DNA from: Flavonifractor sp. An82
Lineage (GTDB): Bacteria; Bacillota; Clostridia; Oscillospirales; Oscillospiraceae
Assembly (NCBI RefSeq): GCF_002159265.1
Contig: NZ_NFHG01000007.1
Coordinates: forward strand, 62,001 to 126,000
Length of the DNA: 64,000 bases
Direction: 5' to 3'
The notes under the pieces were generated by a model. The model ran no database searches. It saw only the letters and a program-made list of their open reading frames with translations, and was not told where the DNA came from. This document shows, in pieces, positions 18,044 through 26,380 of this stretch (the first letter of the stretch is position 1; each line of letters starts with the position of its first letter). The position numbers and the translations under genes are program-made.

Positions 18044-19021
18044 TCACGGAAACAACAAAATCAGCAGGGGTACCCCGCAGAAGAGCAGCAGGGCGAAAAA
18101 GGCGGTGGCGTATAAGACCCGGCCCGAGCGCAGGATATCCAGAGGCTCGGCGGGCCGCTGGTCGTCCCCGATATAGGGCTTCTCCACCAGCTTACCGAAG
18201 TACCAGTTGGGTCCCGCCAGCCGGAGCTGGAGGGCACCGGCACAGGCCGCCTCGGTGTGGGCGGAATTGGGGGACTTGTGCTTCTTCCGGTCCCGCAGGA
18301 AAATGCGCCAGGCGTTCTTCCCGTCATACCCCGCCGCCGCGGCCCCCAGGCACATGAGCACTCCGGAAAGGCGGGCGGGGATGAAGTTCAGCACATCGTC
18401 CCACTTGGCCGCCGCCCGGCCAAAGTAGAGATACTTGTCATTTTTATAACCCACCATGGAGTCCATGGTGTTGGCCGCCTTATAGAACATACCCAGGGGC
18501 GCGCCGCCGATGGCCAGGAAAATGAGGGGAGCGATGACGCCGTCGGAGGCGTTCTCCGCCACCGTTTCCACGGTAGCCTTGGTCACGCCCGCCTCGTCCA
18601 GCCGGTCGGTATCCCGGCCCACGATCATGGAGACGGCGTACCGGGCCTTGTCCAGGTCCCCGGTTTTCAGGGCGTCGTACACCTTCCGGCTCTCGGCGGC
18701 CAGAGACTTGGTGGCCAGCAGCTGGTAGCTCACCACACTTTCCACCGCCAGGGCCAGCCAAGGGCTGACCTGCCAGCAGGCCCACAGCAGCAGGGCTGTC
18801 AGAGCGGTGGGAATGAACAGGGTGAGAAGCACCAGCACCACGCCCCCCGCCAGCTCTCCCCCGTGGGATTTTGGGAAGATGCGCCGCAGCACCTTCTCCA
18901 GGGCAGCGATCAGAGCGCCGATGGCCCGTACCGGATGGGGGGCCCAGTGGGGGTCCCCCAGCAGCAGGTCCAGGCAGAAGCCGATGAGCAGCGCCGCCAG
19001 ATGACTGATCCACCAACTCAT
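18044..19021 (-). CDS. cbiB: Adenosylcobinamide-phosphate synthase
   Basis: CbiB is a membrane enzyme that joins aminopropanol phosphate to adenosylcobyric acid. The 325 residues contain several hydrophobic helices and the conserved FCLDLLLGDPHWAPHPVRAIG, SMIVGRDTDRLDEAGVTKATVETVAENASDG region (here read as DTDRLDE and ETVAENASDG) and NSAHTEAACAGAL. The ATG overlaps the cobC stop by four bases and follows GGAG. Confidence 0.95.
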   Translation of the reverse strand: MSWWISHLAALLIGFCLDLLLGDPHWAPHPVRAIGALIAALEKVLRRIFPKSHGGELAGGVVLVLLTLFIPTALTALLLWACWQVSPWLALAVESVVSYQLLATKSLAAESRKVYDALKTGDLDKARYAVSMIVGRDTDRLDEAGVTKATVETVAENASDGVIAPLIFLAIGGAPLGMFYKAANTMDSMVGYKNDKYLYFGRAAAKWDDVLNFIPARLSGVLMCLGAAAAGYDGKNAWRIFLRDRKKHKSPNSAHTEAACAGALQLRLAGPNWYFGKLVEKPYIGDDQRPAEPLDILRSGRVLYATAFFALLLFCGVPLLILLFP

Positions 19022-19611
19022 CCCTTGTACTCCTCCAGCACCGTCAGTTCCAGGGTATCCGGGTCCAGGGCCATGCGGAAGCCTCCGCAGTTGGGGCACA
19101 TCCAGCCGTAATACTCCCGCTCCGGGCGGCCGTACTTGGACAGCAGGCCCATCAGCGCCCCGCCGTGGGATACCACACCCACCCGCACAAAGCCGTGGGC
19201 GGCGGCATCCTTCGCCAGCTTCCCGAGACCCATGGACACCCGGTCCACCACCTGCTGGGCGGTCTCCCCTACCGGCATGGCGGCAAAGTTCAGCCGGTCG
19301 CCCTGGCCGATCCAGGCCTGATACAGGGGGTCGTCCTTCAGCTCTTCGTGGTTTTTCCCCTCAAAGGGGCCGAAGTCGCTCTCCCGCAGTTCTTCGATGA
19401 CCGTCATCTCCACCCCCGGCCAGAGAAGCTCCGCCGTCTGGCGGCACCGCATCAGGGGGGAGCGGTAGATATGCTCCACCGCCGGCAGGGTGGGGCTTAC
19501 TTTGCGGGCCAGCTCCTCCCCCTGAGGGGCCAGAGGCACGTCCAGGGTGCCCACAAAGCGCTTCTCCAGGTTGCCCTGGGTGGTTCCGTGCCGGATGAGG
19601 ATCAGTTCCAT
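19018..19611 (-). CDS. cobC: Alpha-ribazole phosphatase (histidine phosphatase family)
   Basis: A 197-residue histidine phosphatase: phosphoacceptor motif LILIRHGTTQGN, arginine in YRSPLMRCRQTAELL, ESDFGPFEGKNHEEL and the second histidine in VGVVSHGGALMG. In this context it should dephosphorylate alpha-ribazole-5-phosphate or the cobalamin-5-phosphate product. Placement between cbiB and the cobU/cobS genes supports this. It overlaps the short cobU-like gene by ten bases. Confidence 0.87.
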   Translation of the reverse strand: MELILIRHGTTQGNLEKRFVGTLDVPLAPQGEELARKVSPTLPAVEHIYRSPLMRCRQTAELLWPGVEMTVIEELRESDFGPFEGKNHEELKDDPLYQAWIGQGDRLNFAAMPVGETAQQVVDRVSMGLGKLAKDAAAHGFVRVGVVSHGGALMGLLSKYGRPEREYYGWMCPNCGGFRMALDPDTLELTVLEEYKG

Positions 19612-19958
19612 GGTTTGTCTCCTTTCAGGGTCATGGGCAGGCCGCAGAAGATGCGCTCCACCCGCTCCGCCCGACGGGCCAGGCGGCAGCACAGCCGCCC
19701 CACATCCTCCCGCCAGGCCCGCTGGTCCCGGTCCACCGGCACCACGCCGCACCCCACCTCATCGCAGATGAGGATGATATCCGGGTTGGCGGTCAGCAGT
19801 TCCTCCTCGTCCAGGTCCGGCCACTGCTCCAGCCCGTCAAAGACCGGTTTGGTTTTGGCCTCCTCCGGGGTATGGGCCACCTGGTCGGGGGTATATCCGG
19901 TTTTATGCAGCACGTAGTCCAGCTTGCCCTGGCCCGCGCCGCCGATGATCAGAATCAT
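19602..19958 (-). CDS. Short CobU-like protein
   Basis: The 118 residues resemble the two ends of CobU: a P-loop-like GGAGQGK at residues 6-12 and the C-terminal block DEVGCGVVPVDRDQRAWRE, then CGLPMTLKG. The family normally has 170-190 residues. The middle part with the guanylylation histidine (RHRQMR in the full copy at 20719-21240) is missing, and the P-loop lacks the final Ser/Thr (GKL). It is flanked by cobS and cobC with overlaps, so it is part of the operon and has an intact frame. It could be a kinase-only or regulatory paralogue, or a decaying duplicate. Confidence 0.75.
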   Translation of the reverse strand: MILIIGGAGQGKLDYVLHKTGYTPDQVAHTPEEAKTKPVFDGLEQWPDLDEEELLTANPDIILICDEVGCGVVPVDRDQRAWREDVGRLCCRLARRAERVERIFCGLPMTLKGDKPWN

Positions 19959-20722
19959 ACCAACACCTCAATTTTCTGGACCACCGCCACCATCAGCACC
20001 ATGGCCAGCTCGCAGGTCTGGAGGAAGAAGCCGGCCAGATCGCCGGTGACGCCCCCAAACTGCCGGGCGCTCATGAGCCGGTAGTAGAGGCAGGCCAGTC
20101 CCGCCCCCAGCAGGGCGGCCCCGCCGGTCCACAGGTCCAGCCACAGCAGGGCGGCGGCGCAGACCACCACCCAGATCACCAAAATGCCCCGGGCCCGCAC
20201 GGTGTCCATAGGCTCCGTAAAGGTAGCCAGCAGGCCGGTGCCCCGGGCGTTGGGCAGAGTGACGGCAAAGAGGCCGGACAGGCTGCGGGAGAGCACCGGC
20301 CCTAAAGCCAGCACCAGGGCGGCCCGGCCCACTGCCGCCACCTCACTCCAGCAGGCGAAGAACACCAGCAGGTAGAGCCCGCAGCAGATGATGGCGAAGG
20401 CTCCGGTGTGGGAGTCCTTCAAAATCTCCAGCTTGCGCTCCCTGGTCTGGTGGGAGGACAGAGCGTCGCAGGTATCGCAGAAGCCGTCCAGGTGGATGCC
20501 GCCGCTGAGGGCGATGGGGATGAGCAGGGCGAAGGCTGCAAAGAAGAGGGGGCCGAAGCCCAGGTACCGTACCAGGGCCATCCAGCCGTACAGCACCGCC
20601 CCGATGACCACTCCTACCATGGGGAAAAAGCACAGGGCCCAGGACAGGGCCTTCTTTTCCCAGTCCACCCGGGGCATGGGCACCTTGGAGTACATGGCAA
20701 AGGCAATGATAAGACTTTTCAC
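19955..20722 (-). CDS. cobS: Adenosylcobinamide-GDP ribazoletransferase (cobalamin synthase)
   Basis: CobS joins adenosylcobinamide-GDP and alpha-ribazole (phosphate) in the membrane. The 255 residues have about six hydrophobic segments and the metal-binding GGIHLDGFCDTCDALSS. The start is GTG (KSLIIAFAMYSKVPMP follows), overlapping the cobU stop as GTGA, with AAAGGAG upstream. Downstream it overlaps the short cobU-like gene by four bases. Confidence 0.95.
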   Translation of the reverse strand: MKSLIIAFAMYSKVPMPRVDWEKKALSWALCFFPMVGVVIGAVLYGWMALVRYLGFGPLFFAAFALLIPIALSGGIHLDGFCDTCDALSSHQTRERKLEILKDSHTGAFAIICCGLYLLVFFACWSEVAAVGRAALVLALGPVLSRSLSGLFAVTLPNARGTGLLATFTEPMDTVRARGILVIWVVVCAAALLWLDLWTGGAALLGAGLACLYYRLMSARQFGGVTGDLAGFFLQTCELAMVLMVAVVQKIEVLV

Positions 20723-21240
20723 ACACGCTCTCCTTTCCACGCCACCGGGATACCGCACACCACTTCGTAGACCTGGTCCGCCAGGGCGGCCGTCCGGCGG
20801 TTCAGTTCCCCCAGCACCGACAGGTAGTCCAGAGTAACTCTGTCGTAGTCCATACCGTCGGAGAAGAGCTCGTTGGTGACCACCACCAGCAGCTCCGCCC
20901 GGTCCGCCGCCCGGCGGATGCCGGAGAGCACCCGGTCCAGGGTGCCATCCGTTCCGTCGGGGGAAAAATACTCGTTGGCGCACAGGTTGGACAGATCCTC
21001 CAGCAGCACGGTGCAGCCGGGAGGCAGAGGGGCGTCTGCCAGACCGGTGGGACACTCCACCGTCTCAAAACCCTTGCCGGAGCGCATCTGCCGGTGGCGC
21101 TCCACCCGGCGGACGCTCTCGTCGTCCCACACCTGCATGGTGGCCAGATAGATCCGTCTTTCCAGACCGGAGGAGGTCACCAGAGATTCGGCAAACTCCG
21201 ACTTCCCGCTGGCCGAGCCGCCGGAAACCAGGATCAACAT
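20719..21240 (-). CDS. cobU: Adenosylcobinamide kinase / guanylyltransferase
   Basis: CobU phosphorylates adenosylcobinamide and transfers GMP to it. The 173 residues show the Walker A GGSASGKSEFAE, the active-site histidine segment VERHRQMRSGKGFETVE, LLEDLSNLCANE and the end VVCGIPVAWKG. The ATG follows GAAGGGAGG. It is the complete one of two CobU-type genes that flank cobS. Confidence 0.95.
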   Translation of the reverse strand: MLILVSGGSASGKSEFAESLVTSSGLERRIYLATMQVWDDESVRRVERHRQMRSGKGFETVECPTGLADAPLPPGCTVLLEDLSNLCANEYFSPDGTDGTLDRVLSGIRRAADRAELLVVVTNELFSDGMDYDRVTLDYLSVLGELNRRTAALADQVYEVVCGIPVAWKGERV

Positions 21241-21260
21241 GGTGATTCCTCCCTTCAAAC

Positions 21261-21286
21261 GGGCGGGTATGGGCACCCGCCCCTAC
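21261..21286. repeat. Short palindromic repeat, copy 1
   Basis: GGGCGGGT, a short loop, ACCCGCCC, then CTAC fills the 51-base gap between cobT and cobU. A second unit of the same plan (GGGCGACC, loop, GGTCGCCC, CTAC) lies at 28144-28168. A plain hairpin terminator is unlikely because no T-run follows. Confidence 0.6.
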
Positions 21287-21291
21287 AAATC

Positions 21292-22350
21292 TCAGCTAAG
21301 AGGCTGGTATGCCTCAATGTCCGCGGCCTCAAAGGTGGTCATCTCCCGATAAACCGCCAGGCCCATATCCAGCAGAGGCATCACAGCCACCGCACCGGTG
21401 CCCTCGCCCAGCCGCATACCGGCGTAGAGGAAGGGCTCCAGGCCCAGCTCCGCCAGCACCAGCTTGCTGGCCGGCTCGTCGGAGGCATGGGAGCCCAGCA
21501 TGTAGTCCTTACAGTTGGGGCAGATGCGGGCGGCGATGAGGGCGGCCACCGAGGAGATGAACCCGTCTACCAGCACCGGCACATGGCACAGGGCGCCCCC
21601 CAGGAATACGCCAGCCAGGCCCGCCAGATCCAGGCCGCCCACCTTGTGGAGCACATCCATGGGATCGCTGGGGTCGGGCTGGTTAATTGCGATACCCCGC
21701 TCGATGGCGTGGATCTTGCGCTGTAAACCCTCGCTGGACAGGCCGGCGCCCCGGCCGGTCATGACCTCGGGCTCCTTGCCCAGCAGCACGGCGGCCACGG
21801 CGGAGGAGGTGGTGGTGTTGCCGATGCCCATCTCGCCAGTACCCAGCAGCTTGACGCCTTTGGCGCACAGGTCCCGGGCTACCTCCACACCGGTGAGCAC
21901 CGCCCGCTCGGCCTCCTCCCGGGTCATAGCGGGACCCTGGGACAGGTTGGCAGTGCCCCGGCGGATGTTCTTCTGCAAAATCCGCTCCCCATGGAGGGGG
22001 GTGGCCACGCCGATGTCCACCGGCACGATCTCCACCCCGGCAGCCCGGCCCATGGCGCACACACTGGTGTCACCGGTGGACATGTTCTCCGCCACAATGG
22101 CGGTGACCTCCTGACCGGTCTGGGTGACCCCGTCGGCCACCACGCCGTTGTCGGCGCACATCACCACCACCGCCCGCTTGGAGATATCCACGTTGGGGGT
22201 GCCGGTGATGGCCGCCATGCGGATCACCGCGCTCTCCAGAGCGCCCAAACTGCCCAGGGGCTTGGCGATGGAGTCCCAGCGGGCCTTGGCCGCTGCCGCC
22301 GCGTTCTGATCGGCGGGGGTGATGGAACGGACCACTTCTTCCAGTGTCAT
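21292..22350 (-). CDS. cobT: Nicotinate-nucleotide-DMB phosphoribosyltransferase
   Basis: CobT activates the lower-ligand base as its alpha-ribotide. The 352 residues match the family: KPLGSLGALES near the start, VVMCADNGVVADGVTQTG, GEMGIGNTTTSSAVAAVL, and the catalytic glutamate in LGEGTGAVAVMPLLDM. No lower-ligand synthesis gene (bluB or bza) is in the window, so the base used cannot be told. The ATG overlaps the cbiA stop by four bases. Confidence 0.96.
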   Translation of the reverse strand: MTLEEVVRSITPADQNAAAAAKARWDSIAKPLGSLGALESAVIRMAAITGTPNVDISKRAVVVMCADNGVVADGVTQTGQEVTAIVAENMSTGDTSVCAMGRAAGVEIVPVDIGVATPLHGERILQKNIRRGTANLSQGPAMTREEAERAVLTGVEVARDLCAKGVKLLGTGEMGIGNTTTSSAVAAVLLGKEPEVMTGRGAGLSSEGLQRKIHAIERGIAINQPDPSDPMDVLHKVGGLDLAGLAGVFLGGALCHVPVLVDGFISSVAALIAARICPNCKDYMLGSHASDEPASKLVLAELGLEPFLYAGMRLGEGTGAVAVMPLLDMGLAVYREMTTFEAADIEAYQPLS

Positions 22351-23717
22351 AGCGATGCCTCCTGTTGATAGCGGCGGGCCGCCGCCACGAAATTGCGGGC
22401 CATATGGGGCTGGGCCCAGAAATGAAAATGGGGAAATCCGGCGTACAGGGCGGGGGTGTGGATCCCGCAGTCCCAGCCCCGGTCACTCAAAGGCTTCTGG
22501 GCCCGGAAGCTGTCGCCGGGGTGCTGGCTGTCCCAGTAGTGGAACTCATGGGCGGGCAGCTGATCCCCCGCCTGACACAGCAGACCGTCGACCCGGGCGG
22601 TAAGGGTCACATAGCCGAACCGGCCCAGCTTGCCGGTATTCCAGGCCCTGCCGGGGATCACACCCACCATGGGCCAGTCTCTTCCGTCTGTATCCTCCAG
22701 CATCTCATGGAGGTAAAGGAAACCGCCGCACTCGGCCACGGTGGGCAGGCCGCCCGCCATCGCATCCCGGATGGCGGACAACATGGCGGTGTTTTGACTC
22801 AGCTGCTCCGCCAGCAGCTCCGGGTAGCCCCCTCCCAGGTAGAGGCCGCAGGTGCCTTCCGGCAGGCGTTCATCCTCCAGGGGAGAGAACTCCACCAGCT
22901 TTGCCCCCAGCCGCTCCAGCAGCTCCAGGCCGTCGGCGTAATAGAAGCAGAAGGCCTTGTCCCGGGCCACGGCGATGACCGGCTCCCCCTCCACCGGCTC
23001 CGGCAGCTCCGGAGGTCCGGCATTCAGGTGGGGGGCGGAGGCCGCCAGGGCCAGCAAACCGTCCAGATCCACGGTTTTCTCCGCCTGAGCGGCCAGCTTA
23101 TGGAGCTTCTCCTTCAGGCCCGCCACCTCGTCGGCGGTGACCAGACCCAGGTGGCGGCTCTCCAGGGCGCAGTCGGGCAGGCTAGGCAAAAAGCCGTATA
23201 CGGTGACGCCGGCCTCAGCTTCAATGCACTCCTTCAGCCGGGGGTAGAGCATGGGAGACACCCGGTTGAGGATCACGCCCTTGATCTGGCTGTCCTCCCG
23301 GAACTGCTTCATGCCGCTCACCACAGCGGACATGGTGAGGGCGCTGCCCCGGGCGTCCACCACCAGCACCGCCGGGGTGGAGGTGGCTTTGGCCAGGTGG
23401 TAGGCGCTGGCCTCATGACTCATGGCGATGCCGTCATAGTAGCCCATGACTCCCTCAATGAGGGCCAGCCCTGCCCCGGCGCTGTTCTGCTCCAGCAGGG
23501 ACCGGGTGCGGTCCTCCCCCAGGAAGAACAGGTCCAGGTTGCGGCTTTTGGCCCCGATGACCTTGCTGTGGAACATGGGGTCGATGTAGTCGGGGCCGCA
23601 CTTGAAGGCCACGGGATTGATCTTTCGGTCCATCAGGGCCTGCAAGAGGGCGCAGGTCACGGTGGTCTTGCCCCCTCCGCTGGCGGGGGCGCACAGCAGC
23701 AGCCGGGGGGCGCTCAT
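22347..23717 (-). CDS. cbiA: Cobyrinate a,c-diamide synthase
   Basis: CbiA amidates the a and c side chains of cobyrinate with glutamine and ATP. The 456 residues comprise a P-loop domain (LLCAPASGGGKTTVT, FKCGPDYIDPMFH) and a C-terminal amidotransferase domain with cysteine in TVAECGGFLYL. The ATG before SAPRLLLCAP overlaps the cbiET stop by four bases. Confidence 0.97.
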   Translation of the reverse strand: MSAPRLLLCAPASGGGKTTVTCALLQALMDRKINPVAFKCGPDYIDPMFHSKVIGAKSRNLDLFFLGEDRTRSLLEQNSAGAGLALIEGVMGYYDGIAMSHEASAYHLAKATSTPAVLVVDARGSALTMSAVVSGMKQFREDSQIKGVILNRVSPMLYPRLKECIEAEAGVTVYGFLPSLPDCALESRHLGLVTADEVAGLKEKLHKLAAQAEKTVDLDGLLALAASAPHLNAGPPELPEPVEGEPVIAVARDKAFCFYYADGLELLERLGAKLVEFSPLEDERLPEGTCGLYLGGGYPELLAEQLSQNTAMLSAIRDAMAGGLPTVAECGGFLYLHEMLEDTDGRDWPMVGVIPGRAWNTGKLGRFGYVTLTARVDGLLCQAGDQLPAHEFHYWDSQHPGDSFRAQKPLSDRGWDCGIHTPALYAGFPHFHFWAQPHMARNFVAAARRYQQEASL

Positions 23718-24907
23718 GGCCGACCCTCCCCGGAGAAGATCCACACCGGATTCTGGGCGTCCATGAGGTGATACCGGCCCGCCTGTCGGGTGCGGGTGGC
23801 GGCCACCTGCACCATGTCGGCCCCCTCCAGAGGGGCGAAGAGCCGGGCGGCCTCAGCCACCGTCTCCAGGGTGACGGCGGTACACACCACCCGGGCGGCG
23901 GGATTTTTCCGGAAGATGATGTTCAAAATTTCCTCCAGCTCGCCGGAGGTGCCCCCCAGAAAAACCCGGTCGGGGGCGGGCAGGTCCTCCAGGGCCGCCG
24001 GGGCGGTGCCGGGCACCACCACCAGATTGTTGGTGTGGAACCGGGCCTTGTTCTCCGCCAGCAGGGCCAGGGCCTCCTCCTTCTTCTCCACGGCGTACAC
24101 CTGCCCGGCGGGACAGGTCAGAGCGCACTCCACCGACACCGAGCCGGTACCGGCCCCCACGTCCCACACCACGTGGTGCTCCTCCAGCCGCAGCTTGGAG
24201 ATGGCGAGGGTACGCACCTCCTCCTTGGTCATGGGCACGTCCCCCCGAAGGAAGGCCCCGTCGGGCAGGCCGGGGGAGTTGAAGGGCCGCACCACCGGGT
24301 CGGGGTTCTCGGCCAGCACCACCGACAGGTCGGCAAAGGACTGCTCTGCCAGTTCCGCCGCCGTGCCGGTGACCACCCGCTCGTCGGGGTAGCTCAGCCG
24401 CTCCCCCACCGAGATGGTGACGCCCCCCAGACCCCGCCGGGTCAGCTCCTTGCAGATGTCCTCCGCCTTGGTGGCTCCGCCGGTGAGGGCGAAGGTGCGG
24501 CTATTGCGCTGGATCTCTCCCACCACGTTGTGGCTGCGGCCGTGGGCGCTGACAATCTTCACATCCTGCCAGCTGGTGTGCAGCTTGGCACAGAAGTAGC
24601 TGAGAGAGGAGATGCCAGGGATGGTAATGACCTGATGGTTCCCCAGCAGGGTCCACAGTTTTTTGGCTCCGCTGTAGAAGCCGGTGTCCCCGGACAGGAT
24701 GACCCCGATTGGGCCCTCCTGCTTCTTTTCGATGTATTCGGCGATATCGCTCCCGGTGATGAGGGGGACGCAGGTGTGGCTTTCCCGGAAGGGCTCCAGC
24801 AGCCGGGGAGCCCCCACCAGGGTGGAGCACTCCTTGACGGCCTCCAGCGCCCACACCGTCATGGTCTCCGGGGCCCCCATGCCCATGCCGATGAGATAGA
24901 CTTTCAT
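23714..24907 (-). CDS. cbiET: Cobalt-precorrin-7 C5- / precorrin-6B C15-methyltransferase fusion
   Basis: A 397-residue fusion. Residues 1-200 are CbiE (VYLIGMGMGAPETMT, GVILSGDTGFYSGA, TIPGISSLSYFCAKL), which methylates C5. Residues 205-397 are CbiT (DVPMTKEEVRTLAISKL, VVWDVGAGTGSVSVECAL), which methylates C15 and decarboxylates. Many organisms have two genes here; the fusion equals the CobL layout. It overlaps cobK and cbiA by four bases each. Confidence 0.96.
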   Translation of the reverse strand: MKVYLIGMGMGAPETMTVWALEAVKECSTLVGAPRLLEPFRESHTCVPLITGSDIAEYIEKKQEGPIGVILSGDTGFYSGAKKLWTLLGNHQVITIPGISSLSYFCAKLHTSWQDVKIVSAHGRSHNVVGEIQRNSRTFALTGGATKAEDICKELTRRGLGGVTISVGERLSYPDERVVTGTAAELAEQSFADLSVVLAENPDPVVRPFNSPGLPDGAFLRGDVPMTKEEVRTLAISKLRLEEHHVVWDVGAGTGSVSVECALTCPAGQVYAVEKKEEALALLAENKARFHTNNLVVVPGTAPAALEDLPAPDRVFLGGTSGELEEILNIIFRKNPAARVVCTAVTLETVAEAARLFAPLEGADMVQVAATRTRQAGRYHLMDAQNPVWIFSGEGRP

Positions 24908-25644
24908 GCTTCTCCCTCCCGCAGCTGCGCTTTACATTCCTCCAGAGTCAGGCCGTCCTCGGCCTGGGGCCGCTCCACCACCAGCAGCGCGCACCCCGCC
25001 TCACGGGCGGCCTCCGCCTTCTCCCGGAATCCGCCGTAGCCCCCGGTGTCCTTGGTCACCAGAGTCTTGATGTGATATTGCTTGAGCAGGGCCACATTCA
25101 GCTCCCTGGAGAAGGGACCCTGCATGCAGATAATGTTTTTGGGCGGAAAGCCCAGCTTCAGGCAGCGATCCAGGGATTCCGCCATGGGCAGCACCCGGGG
25201 ACAGCACCGCTCCGCCAGGCCGGGCCGGGCAAAGGCGTCCAGCTCCTTGCTGCCGGTGGTGAGCAGCACGTTGCCCGGCAGCTCCTCCAGCAGGTCCGCC
25301 GCCGCCGCCATGGTTTTTACCCTGCGGCACCCGTCCTCGCTGTCCGACCGGCGCACCAGCCGCAGCAGGGGCAGGCCCACGGCCTCCGCCGCCGCCCTGA
25401 TGTTGGCGGTCACCTCCACGGCGTAGGGATGGGTGGCGTCCACCACATGGGTGAAGGGGCGGGAGGCCATCAGCTGTTCCATCGCCTCCCGGTCCATCCG
25501 GCCCACGTGGGCCTCCGCCCCAGGGGGCAGGAGGGTCTCGCCGTATTCGGTGGCTACGCAGACCAGAGCGGGGATGCGGCGCTCCAGCAGCCACTGGGCC
25601 AGCTCTCTCCCCTCCCCGGTGCCGCCGAAGAGCAGGATGTTCAT
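24904..25644 (-). CDS. cobK: Precorrin-6A reductase
   Basis: CobK/CbiJ reduces cobalt-precorrin-6A with a nicotinamide cofactor. The 246 residues show ILLFGGTGEGRELAQ at the start, THVVDATHPYAVEVTANI, and the C-terminal LVTKDTGGYGGFREKAEAA, all characteristic. The start ATG (NILLFGGTG) is preceded by GGGGGAGTAAG. It lies one base beyond the end of cbiH. Confidence 0.95.
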   Translation of the reverse strand: MNILLFGGTGEGRELAQWLLERRIPALVCVATEYGETLLPPGAEAHVGRMDREAMEQLMASRPFTHVVDATHPYAVEVTANIRAAAEAVGLPLLRLVRRSDSEDGCRRVKTMAAAADLLEELPGNVLLTTGSKELDAFARPGLAERCCPRVLPMAESLDRCLKLGFPPKNIICMQGPFSRELNVALLKQYHIKTLVTKDTGGYGGFREKAEAAREAGCALLVVERPQAEDGLTLEECKAQLREGEA

Positions 25645-25645
25645 C

Positions 25646-26380
25646 TTACTCCCCCCGCTGGAGGTAGCCACGGGGGGTGACCATTTTGCCGCCCAGCACC
25701 TTGGTCTGGCTGTTGCCGATAAACACGGTGGTGAACATATCCACCTGGGTGTCCCGCAGCTGGGTCAGGGTGAGGAGCTTGCCCTCCTCCCCCTCCCGGC
25801 CGATGTTGCGGACGGTACCGCACACGGTGTTGGGGTCCTTGTCCCGCAGCAGGATGTCGCAGGCCCGCTGCAAATAGTCGGGCCGGTTCCGGCTGGAGGG
25901 ATTGTAGAGGCAGATGACGAAGTCCGCCTGGGCGGCGGCAGTCAACCGCTTCTCGATCTTCTCCCAGGGGGTGAGCAGGTCGGACAGGGAGATCACCGCA
26001 AAGTCGTGGGTCAGGGGGGCGCCCAGCACGGCGGCGCCGCCGCAGGCGGCGGTGATGCCGGGGATCACCTCGATCTCAATGGGGTCATACTCCTGGGCCA
26101 CCTCGTAGACGAGCCCCGCCATGCCGTACACCCCGGAGTCGCCGGAGCATACCACCGCCACGTCCTTGCCGGTGAGGGCGGCCTCCACGGCAGCCCGGCA
26201 GCGGTCCACCTCCCGGCGCATGCCGGTGGACAGCACCTCTTTTTCCGGAAAATCCGGGCGTACCAGCTCGATATAGGCGGTATAGCCCACAATGAGGTCA
26301 CACGCTTCCAGGGCGGCACGGGCCCGGCCGGTGAGGTCGACGCCCCCGCCGGGGCCCAGTCCGATCACAGTTACTTTCAT
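25646..26380 (-). CDS. cbiH: Cobalt-factor III C17-methyltransferase
   Basis: CbiH methylates C17 and contracts the ring. It has 244 residues of the tetrapyrrole methylase fold: VTVIGLGPGGGVDLTGRA, VAVVCSGDSGVYGMAGLVYE, EVIPGITAACGGAAVLGAPL, ICLYNPSSRNRPDYLQ. The ATG lies inside the last codons of cbiG (4-base overlap). The segment upstream in frame belongs to cbiG. Confidence 0.95.
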   Translation of the reverse strand: MKVTVIGLGPGGGVDLTGRARAALEACDLIVGYTAYIELVRPDFPEKEVLSTGMRREVDRCRAAVEAALTGKDVAVVCSGDSGVYGMAGLVYEVAQEYDPIEIEVIPGITAACGGAAVLGAPLTHDFAVISLSDLLTPWEKIEKRLTAAAQADFVICLYNPSSRNRPDYLQRACDILLRDKDPNTVCGTVRNIGREGEEGKLLTLTQLRDTQVDMFTTVFIGNSQTKVLGGKMVTPRGYLQRGE

